Shown here in pieces: positions 25,747 through 32,143 of a stretch of DNA of 32,143 bases. Source of the stretch: Richelia intracellularis (GTDB lineage: Bacteria > Cyanobacteriota > Cyanobacteriia > Cyanobacteriales > Nostocaceae); the NCBI GenBank assembly GCA_000613065.1, contig CBZS010000009.1:1-32143 (forward strand), given 5' to 3'. The position numbers were made by a program, and so were the translations under genes. Under the pieces are notes generated by a model. The model saw only the letters and a program-made list of their open reading frames with translations. It had not been told where the DNA came from and ran no database searches. Each line of letters begins with the position of its first letter. The first letter of the stretch is position 1.

Positions 25747-26660
25747 GAGGATGTTTTAAAAGTCGAAGTGAGTTACAAATCATGCAAGTCCCCTGACCAT
25801 GATACGTATCATTGGAATATAGATAAAAGTCTCAGAAGTTTCAGGTAGCCTTTCATAGTCCTTACTTAATCTTCTACACCAATTGAGCCACCCGAAAGTT
25901 CGTTCTACAACCCAACGTTTTGGTAAAAGGGTAAAACCCTTCTTTTTTAAGGGTCTGAGAACCACTTCCACAATCCAACGAAAAACATCGATTATCCAGT
26001 GGGCAAAATCTTCCCCCCGATATCCTCCATCCATCCAGATCGTGTGCAGTCTTTTAACTTTATCTTTCATCTGAGAAACCTACCAGAACGTTTAGTTTAG
26101 CCCCTGCACGTTCTGGCACACTTGCAGAAGCAACCAAGACTCGCAAAACTAGCCCTAACAAGTCAACCGTAATAAATCCCTTACGTCCATGTATTTGTTT
26201 TCCTGGGTGGAAACCAACATCCGTACAAATCATGGTTGCGGTTTCAACTCATTGGCTATCAAAGGCTGCTTCCGATGGACTTGGTTCTCGACTGGCTGCT
26301 ACCCGAACCCATTGATATAGTTTGTCATGAACCTGAAGCCAAGTACGGTCTTTGCGCCATCTTCTGAAATAGCCATAGACTGTAGACCAAGGTGGTAATC
26401 TCCTGGTAATGCCCGCCATGTACATCCTTGACACAGTAGGTATAAAATCGCGTTTACTACTGGGTACATACATGTTGTTGTACCTGGACGACCACCTGGT
26501 TTTGCCTCTGGTAACAGCTGTGGGATTAACTCCCACTGTTGCCACGTTAAATTGCTAGGATAATTCTTAGTCATTTGCTCACGGGGTGCTGTTTTCTATA
26601 ATTCTCAGCATATGCCTTGTCAGCTTTTTTATGATACCTCCCACCTTTTAAAACATCCTG
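25747..26660 (-). mobile_element. IS5-family element (914 bp) inserted in the IS701-like transposase
   Basis: Left end GAGGATGTTTTAAAAG and right end CTTTTAAAACATCCTG are inverted repeats (perfect AGGATGTTTTAAAAG core of 15 bp). TAA flanks both sides (25744-25746 and 26661-26663), the TNA-type target duplication typical of the IS1031 group. Deleting the element and one TAA restores the host frame. Confidence 0.9.
25780..26574 (-). pseudogene. IS5-family transposase, frameshifted
   Basis: Starts at MTKNYPSNLTWQQWELIPQL (ATG at 26574). After TWRALPGD the frame shifts to LPPWSTVYGYFRRWRKDRTW, continues to AAFDSQ, meets a TGA at 26249-26251, and goes on as GFHPGKQIHGRKGFITVDLLG. A second shift returns to the first frame at MKDKVKRLHTIWMDGGYRGE, then LLPKRWVVERTFGWLNWCRRL to the stop at 25780. 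The DDE-type regions are present but split. The element is intact at its ends but cannot encode a full transposase. Confidence 0.85.
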
Positions 26661-27949
26661 TAAGGAAGTAATACATTATGAGTGTTTCAAATATTTACAC
26701 TTAGAAATAATATCAACGATAAAAAGGAAATCATTACCAGAGATAGGGAAGGTAGTAAGTATAAACTCAGCCCAGTCATTACATCATTTCCTAGCTAATT
26801 CAGATTGGTCAGTAGATGAATTAAAACAACGAAGATTAAATAAACTTAAGCAAGTATTGAATGGTCAGGCGATTACAGTAGTAATAGATGAAACCGGAGA
26901 TATAAAAAAAGGTAAAAAGACTGATTCTGTAGCGAGACAATACTTAGGAAGTGTGGGAAAAGTTGATAATGGAATCGTTTCAGTCAATGCTTATGGAGTC
27001 TACCATAATATAACATTTCCATTAATCGTAAAAGTGTTTAAACCAGAAGGGACGTTAAAAGAAGGAGATAAATATAAAACTAAAAGAGAGTTAGCGTCAG
27101 AAATAATTACAGATTTAATTGAAGAGAACTTTAATATCGAATTAGTACTGGTAGATAGTTTATATGGTGAAAGTAGTCAATTTCTGAGAAAAGTAGATGA
27201 ATCGAACTTAGCTTATGTAGTTGCAATTAGAAGTAATCACGGAGTCTGGTTGCCATTAGGGCAAAGTGTTAGAGAAAACAAGTGGTGTAAATTTGAGAGA
27301 ACATTTAGTAATAAAAAATCATAAACTAGATACATTAGAGAAATAATTGATGGTAAAAAAAGAGTCATAACTTACTGGGAAATAACTAATGACCCAGAAA
27401 CGATGCCAGAAAATTCTACCTCCTTCGTAATGACGAATCTTCAAGGTAGTTTGAAAAAGACTTTAGGCAACTTATATGGATTCATAACCTGGGTCGAATA
27501 TGGGTTTCGTCAGTGTAAACAAGAATTAGGTTGGACAGATTATCCGTTTACACACTTTCAACATATTGAGAGGTGGTGGGAGATTATTTTTTGTGTTTAC
27601 ACGATGATTAGTTTGAATTCTCCAGCATTATTAGCCTTAAATCAATCTTGTCAAGTTAAGACTGAGCGGCAAATAAATAGTCATATTGATTTTTCTTATC
27701 ATCAACAATGGAATAATGAATGTGGATGGAAGAATGTTTTAAATAATCTGCGTCTAATCGTCCAACCACTTTTACTATTTTGGTTGATTTATCCCTCGAT
27801 TGATATTTTTCCTAATTCACAGTTCTTACTGGGATTCAATCATTTAATTGCTGCTATGAATCAATTCAAATCCTGTTATGTTTCTGGATGATTTAGCTCC
27901 TGAACTATTTGCTTATTTCGGAGAATGACAGAAAAAAAATGTACTTGAG

Positions 27950-28803
27950 ACGGCTACAAATTGGACTTTTTCAAATATCTGAAACTCGAGAGTCAATAAG
28001 CTGTTTAACTTCTTCTGCTTATCAGTATGAGCGGTAGCAATGCAGTTAGAGATTGCTGCCTTAAAATCTGCAAAATTAGCATATTACTTAGAGTATAAAC
28101 ATTCATTTATAAGAAATTTACAAAATCTTTCAATCAAATTTAATTGTGGAGAATCGCAAGGTAAATAACATAGTTGTATACCTACTGATATCGCATATTT
28201 ATGTACTAATTTACACTTCTGATATCTGGCATTATCTCGTACAATAACAATTGGTTTATTTAGCCCCAGATTAGCTAATTGAAATAACAACTGGCACAGA
28301 CTTTCTGAATTAATTTAAGTTTCATTTCTAATTGTAATTATTTCCTTAGTAACTGCATTAACTGCTCCTAAAACATTAAATCGTTTTCCACCGGAAGGTG
28401 AACAGATAAATGTTCTTGTAAAACACCATAAAAATCCTAAGTATGCTCGATGTACAAAGTGGGCTGCGTCAACAAAAAAAACTACTTACTTTCCGCTAAT
28501 AGCTTCTTCCAGTAATGCTAATAGCTTTTTTTGTCTATATTTTTATACCTCTTCAATCTTTTCTGGGTCTACTGACTTTCCCGGCACATACCCCACTTTT
28601 AAGCAACGCAAACCTGTTCTGAGCAGAAATTCTCTTACCTGAGTTGGACTGCGCTTAATACCAGTTATTTTTTCAATGGCATCACTCCCTTCTGCAATAC
28701 TTGTAGCTGGATGTTTCTCAAAATATTCTTTCAAAATATCACTATACTGATTTAATTCACTTGGCTCTCCTTTGTGGTGTATTTTTTTTAGTTCTTCTAC
28801 TCC
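27950..28803 (-). pseudogene. IS630-family transposase remnant
   Basis: One uninterrupted frame with four in-frame TAA codons (28543, 28486, 28315, 28084). In order it reads VEELKKIHHKGEPSELNQY, IEKITGIKRSPTQVREFLL (helix-turn-helix), VVFFVDAAHFVHRAYLGFLW, NKPIVIVRDNARYQ and LPCDSPQLNLIERFCKFL, followed after the stop by YANFADFKAAISN. The VDAAH, RDNA and PQLNLIE segments are the DDE residues of IS630. The extreme N-terminus is missing. No inverted repeats or TA duplication were found. Confidence 0.85.
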
Positions 28804-29115
28804 TCCTCATTGATATTGTTTAATGTAAACTATGAATTAATGTTGTTTTTTATATTTTACACAAACGACAAATATCTTTATGCTTTATACCCTGACTTTT
28901 TATATACATAAATTACATATTTTTCTGTACTAATGGATGATGATAATGATATCATTCAGAATGAAGTTTATCAATGTATTCTTGCGTAAAATCTATTTTT
29001 TACATCAGACTTTACCTGGTTTCTCAAGTAATATTGTTTATTAATTTATAATACTTGTTATTCCCGCTATAGAAAAGTCCAGCTTTTAACCGTTCTTAGT
29101 ATAACCCCCAATGGG
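28804..29115. other. AT-rich spacer between IS630 remnant and CFA 3' part
   Basis: About 300 bases, very AT-rich, with no supported gene or repeat. The open frame of the CFA 3' part can be followed back to about 29060 (LLTVLSITPNGVG), where family resemblance fades, so the original junction probably lies there. Confidence 0.4.
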
Positions 29116-29547
29116 GTGGGAATGTTACACACAATTGTCACTCAAAGTAATGAAAGAAACGGTGGTTGGAGTGCTAAATATATTTTTCCTGGTGGTTATG
29201 CACCACCACTTCATGAAGTGATTCAGGAGCTTTGGACAGCAAAACTACCAGTTGCCCATTGTGAGAATCTAAAGCCTCACTATGCGGAAACTATGAAGCG
29301 GTGAGCAATTAATTTTACAAATAACCAAGATAAAATTGCATCATTGGGAGCTACTTAAGATCAGCGTTTATTACGTATGTGGTATCTTTATTTGCAATCT
29401 TTTGAAGCTTCCTTTAGATATGGTAGCCTACAGGTTTATCAAAAATTATTTCATAAAGGAAAACAATGGCACTTAGATTTTCCTTTAACATTTAATCCGA
29501 TAGTTTCACTCAAAGGGAATGAAAATCAGATTTATACAAATCAGTAA
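29116..29547 (+). pseudogene. Cyclopropane-fatty-acyl-phospholipid synthase-like gene, 3' part
   Basis: A single frame of 144 codons with stops at 29302 (TGA) and 29356 (TAA) before the natural end TAA at 29545. It contains MLHTIVTQSN, YIFPGGYAPPLHEVIQELW, CENLKPHYAETMKR-stop-AINF, and RLLRMWYLYLQSFEASFRYG-SLQVYQ-LF. This is the C-terminal domain of CFA-type methyltransferases. It is in the same strand and order as the 5' part at 24981, so both are pieces of one gene split by ISs. Confidence 0.8.
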
Positions 29548-29615
29548 TAATATTTATGGGAAAATTGAGGTGAACATTTTCACTAAAATCACAATAGCAC
29601 TCACATAATGCTATC

Positions 29616-29933
29616 AACCCACATTCCGCAGGTTCAATCAACAAGCTTGGTCTTTTTATAATTCAGTTAAAACGACGCTTTCAGAGATTCAGTGAATATG
29701 AGTGCATTCAGCGAGACTCCCAAAGGTAACTGCACCTTAGATAAGAACGGAAGCATTAGTTGAGAATGATATCAATTGGGTATGATTTGGCGATTCCCGC
29801 TAATTATCAAATTAGCAGTAAGCGAAGCTATGCCGTTAGGCTTATCGCGATAAAACTTAATTTCCGAAAACCCTTACCATACAAGTGTTTTGAAAATATA
29901 GAAATTTTTTCCTTTACGTGCGGAATGTGGGTT
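29616..29933. repeat. 318-bp segment bounded by 15-bp perfect inverted repeats
   Basis: AACCCACATTCCGCA at 29616-29630 and TGCGGAATGTGGGTT at 29919-29933 are exact inverted copies. The interior has no credible gene. It could be a MITE or a deleted IS whose ends remain. No clear target duplication was seen. Confidence 0.6.
29821..29850 (+). repeat. Short dispersed repeat (AGCGAAGCTATGCCGTTAGG type)
   Basis: AGCGAAGCTATGCCGTTAGG followed by CTTATCGCG matches a short repeat I recall as widespread in Nostocales intergenic DNA. It lies inside the 318-bp inverted-repeat segment. Confidence 0.5.
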
Positions 29934-29978
29934 CAAAACTATCTGAGCAGATAAATAAAGTATTCTAGTTATATTTGA

Positions 29979-30836
29979 CTAACTGTGTGTTTGTAATGTT
30001 TTCACTAAAAGTCCATGCTTGGGTGCAAAAATCATTGCAATCACAAATAATAGAGTCTGCAACACTACAATACATCCACCTGTTGCAGCATCAAGATAAT
30101 AACTAATATAAGTTCCCATAACACCGGAAAAGACTCCAGAAATAGCAGCAATTAATGTCATTTTGCCAAAGTCATCGCTCAACATATAAGCAGTTGCTCC
30201 TGGAGTGAGTAGCATCGCAATGACTAAAATAATTCCCACAGTTTGTTGCGCTGCGACAATAATTAAAGCTAATAATGTTAATAAAATATAGTATAAAGCA
30301 GTGGTATTTAATCCAATACTGTGGGCATGGGTTGCGTCGAAACAGAATAGGAGTAGATCTTTCCGCAATATCATCAAAAATACTATCGTAACAGCACTAA
30401 TAATGATTGTTTGCATTAAATTTTGGTCTGAGATTCCCAAGACATTGCCAAATAGAATATGCATTAAATCGACACTAATTCGTGTTTTAGAAATTAGCAC
30501 TAAACCAAAGGCAAAAAAACCAGTAAAAACTAACCCCATTACTGTATCTTCTTTGACTCTGGTTCTGGCTTTAATAAATCCAATAGAAATGACAGAACCT
30601 ACACCAAATACAAATGCTCCAATAGCGAGGGGCACATTTAAAATATAAGCAATTACAACTCCTGGAAGGACTGCATGGGATACAGCATCTCCCATCAAAG
30701 CCCACCCTTTAAGAGTCAAATAACATGAAAGAACGGAACACACAAATCCTACTAGGGCACTTACAAATATTGCCTTAAGCATAAATTCAAACTGCAAAGG
30801 TGCAACAAACCATTGCCAAACTATTTCGACACTCAC
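29979..30836 (-). CDS. mntB: Manganese/zinc-type ABC transporter permease (MntB-like)
   Basis: A 285-residue integral membrane protein with about eight hydrophobic segments. Family signatures are the GDAVSHAVLPGVVIAY motif, VGIILVIAMLLTPGATAYML and LDAATGGCIVVLQTLLFVIAMIFAPKHG near the C-terminus. It is the permease of an ABC-3 family metal importer. It is last in a minus-strand series binding protein, ATPase, permease, the order of cyanobacterial mntCAB. Manganese is favoured because of the binding protein fragment, but zinc or iron cannot be excluded. 189 bases separate it from the ATPase gene. Confidence 0.88.
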   Translation of the reverse strand: MSVEIVWQWFVAPLQFEFMLKAIFVSALVGFVCSVLSCYLTLKGWALMGDAVSHAVLPGVVIAYILNVPLAIGAFVFGVGSVISIGFIKARTRVKEDTVMGLVFTGFFAFGLVLISKTRISVDLMHILFGNVLGISDQNLMQTIIISAVTIVFLMILRKDLLLFCFDATHAHSIGLNTTALYYILLTLLALIIVAAQQTVGIILVIAMLLTPGATAYMLSDDFGKMTLIAAISGVFSGVMGTYISYYLDAATGGCIVVLQTLLFVIAMIFAPKHGLLVKTLQTHS

Positions 30837-31025
30837 AATATCTTGCTCCAGAAACTTTCTTTTAGTCTGATTCAGATGACATTGGTCATTAAAAAATCAA
30901 TGAGGTTAAATTCAGAGTTATATAATTCGTAATAGACCTGATAAGTTATAACTTTTATAGCAATTGATATATTAGTTAGGACAGTCTTTTTTGCTTAGAG
31001 AAATGTCAAGAGGAAAACATACTAA

Positions 31026-31775
31026 CTATCTCCCATTCAATACACCCTTAGCTGGCATCATTCCTTCAAAAGTTAAGGCGATATTCTCTTCCGTAAAAAC
31101 TTCCCTGGTAGGACCATATGCCAAAACGGTACGATTAATTAAAACTACATCATCACAAAATGTAGAAATTGAAGATAGATCGTGAATTGAAATTAGAATT
31201 GTATGACCCTTCTCTCGTAATTCTAGTAAAAGTTCAATAATAGCTTTTTCTGTTTTAATATCTACTCCCGCAAAGGGCTCATCTAAGAGAATTATTTCTG
31301 CTTTTTGTGCCAATGCACGGGCTACAAAAGCTCTCTTCTTTTGCCCCCCTGAAAGCTCTCCAATTTGTAGATATTTGAATGGATTCATATTGGTTATAGC
31401 TAAACTTTCTGCTACGGCTTGCCTATCCTTTATACTAGGGATTCTCAGTAAGTTCATGTAGCCATAACGTCCCATCATGACTACATCTTGTACGTTGATA
31501 GGAAAATTCCAGTCCACATCTTCAGATTGGGGAATATAAGCAACTAAGTTTTGCTTTTGCGCCTGTTTTATGGGCATTCCTTTAATCAATACACGCCCAC
31601 CTATTGGAGGCACAAATCCCATAATTGCTTTAAATAAGGTTGACTTTCCAGAGCCATTCATACCCACCAAACCAATTATAGAACCAGCTTTTAACTCTAG
31701 ATGAGCCTCATGCAAAGCAACTTTACCATTATAAGTAACTGTAAGCTTTTCAACTTTAACTGTAGTTCTAGACAT
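31026..31775 (-). CDS. mntA: Manganese/zinc-type ABC transporter ATP-binding protein (MntA-like)
   Basis: A 249-residue ATPase. Walker A is GLVGMNGSGKST, Q-loop VAYIPQSEDVDWNFP (typical of the metal-import ABC-3 group), signature LSGGQKKRAFVARAL, Walker B IILLDEPFAGVD, and the switch histidine ISIHDLSS. It energises metal uptake with the permease encoded next. Complete and without lesions. Gap to the upstream binding-protein gene is 117 bases. Confidence 0.92.
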   Translation of the reverse strand: MSRTTVKVEKLTVTYNGKVALHEAHLELKAGSIIGLVGMNGSGKSTLFKAIMGFVPPIGGRVLIKGMPIKQAQKQNLVAYIPQSEDVDWNFPINVQDVVMMGRYGYMNLLRIPSIKDRQAVAESLAITNMNPFKYLQIGELSGGQKKRAFVARALAQKAEIILLDEPFAGVDIKTEKAIIELLLELREKGHTILISIHDLSSISTFCDDVVLINRTVLAYGPTREVFTEENIALTFEGMMPAKGVLNGR

Positions 31776-31892
31776 AATATTTTATGACCCATTAAATTTT
31801 CTTGAATACGGTCATTATTTATAGACTTTATATTAATAAATAATAACAGAATCAAACTTACTCTATTTACAGATAAATCTAGTATGTAATCA

Positions 31893-32143
31893 TTAATATT
31901 TTGACTTTCTCAAACCATTAACTAAAATATTAATGTTGTATTTTAATAACTTAAAATAAGTCGGTGCAACACCATTCACATCAGTCAGAGAATCAACATA
32001 AAAAACTCCGCCGAATTTAGCATTGCTTTCCTTTGCTACTTGCTTTTGAGCATCTGCACTGACGGTACTTTCACAAAAGACTACGGGGACTTGATTATTC
32101 CGCACTGTTGTAATTACTTGTTTTACCTGTTGCGGAGTTGCTT
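31893..32143 (-). CDS. mntC: Metal ABC transporter substrate-binding protein (MntC-like), C-terminal part
   Basis: The frame is open to the right edge, so only the last 83 residues are seen. ATPQQVKQVITTVRNNQVPVVFCESTVS, GGVFYVDSLTDVNG, and the C-terminal KYNINILVNGLRKS match the C-terminal lobe of Mn-binding periplasmic proteins. FCESTVS and the YVDSLTD aspartate (metal ligand position) resemble cyanobacterial MntC more than zinc-binding ZnuA. The gene's start, signal peptide, promoter and any Mur/Fur box lie outside this window. Confidence 0.82.
   Translation of the reverse strand, partial: ATPQQVKQVITTVRNNQVPVVFCESTVSADAQKQVAKESNAKFGGVFYVDSLTDVNGVAPTYFKLLKYNINILVNGLRKSKY

Larger units (their letters stand above)
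25646..27891 (+). pseudogene. IS701-like transposase gene, interrupted by an IS5-like element
   Basis: The frame starts at ATG 25646 (MDLELQILKHLARDAHPTI), is broken after KDLF-K at 25746, resumes at 26664, and continues to 27891. Removing 25747-26663 restores the coding sequence. The catalytic region VVIDETGDIKKGKKTDSVARQY and VLVDSLYGES are typical of IS701. A second lesion is a TAA at 27322-27324. The C-terminal part is WVEYGFRQCKQELGWTDY, ending in CYVSG. Terminal inverted repeats were not identified. Confidence 0.85.

Noticed and set aside
26299-26574. Stand-alone 91-residue protein
   Set aside because: It is the N-terminal part of the frameshifted IS5-family transposase, and its last third is out of the family frame.
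29760-29954. 64-codon frame within the 318-bp inverted-repeat segment
   Set aside because: It runs through a dispersed repeat and an element end, with no protein-like features.

Overview
The window looks like a piece of a filamentous, Nostocales-type cyanobacterial chromosome. It has HIP1-type GCGATCGC palindromes, moderate-to-low GC, a cyanobacterial gene set (PAM68-like protein, FdC2-type ferredoxin, DUF1823, DUF1517, hisZ, mntCAB-type transporter) and many degraded insertion sequences. All names rest on reading the translated sequence and recalling family motifs; no database search was run.

Left part (1-8000): the start of an amino-acid ABC transporter ATPase gene (minus strand, running off the edge), a secreted CAP-domain protein, an RNase D-like exonuclease, an M20 amidohydrolase, uracil phosphoribosyltransferase, a small YtxH-like protein, a predicted outer-membrane beta-barrel and, divergent from it, a secreted FecR-domain protein. 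Two copies of a ~92-bp inverted-repeat element lie here. One lies inside the CAP gene and is translated in frame.

Middle part (8000-21260): mostly housekeeping. An ISKra4-like transposase remnant is followed by a DUF1517 protein, a basic-tailed lipoprotein, DAHP synthase, PAM68-like protein with rpsO, DUF1823, acylphosphatase, purB, a DUF4126 membrane protein, a two-cluster ferredoxin, hisZ with a J-domain/TPR protein, an inositol-monophosphatase-like enzyme, a nuclease-like lipoprotein, an FdC2-type [2Fe-2S] ferredoxin and tRNA-Ser(GGA).

Right accessory part (21500-29950): a decayed FecCD-type permease, a cobalamin riboswitch driving a DUF1636 protein, and a translationally coupled pair of paralogous genes of unknown function. 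The second gene of the pair is cut by a third copy of the ~91-bp element; removing the element plus one target duplication restores the reading frame exactly. Next come a Delta9-type fatty acid desaturase and a cyclopropane-fatty-acid-synthase-like gene. That gene is split into two pieces about 3.5 kb apart by an IS cluster: an IS5-like element inside an IS701-like element, followed by an IS630-like remnant. Almost all of these relics keep frame but carry in-frame stops, so decay appears recent.

Right edge (29979-32143): an mntB-mntA-mntC-type metal ABC transporter on the minus strand, with the binding-protein gene running off the window. The density of pseudogenes and ISs beside intact core genes fits a cyanobacterial genome undergoing erosion, as in symbiotic Nostocales; this lifestyle reading is inference.
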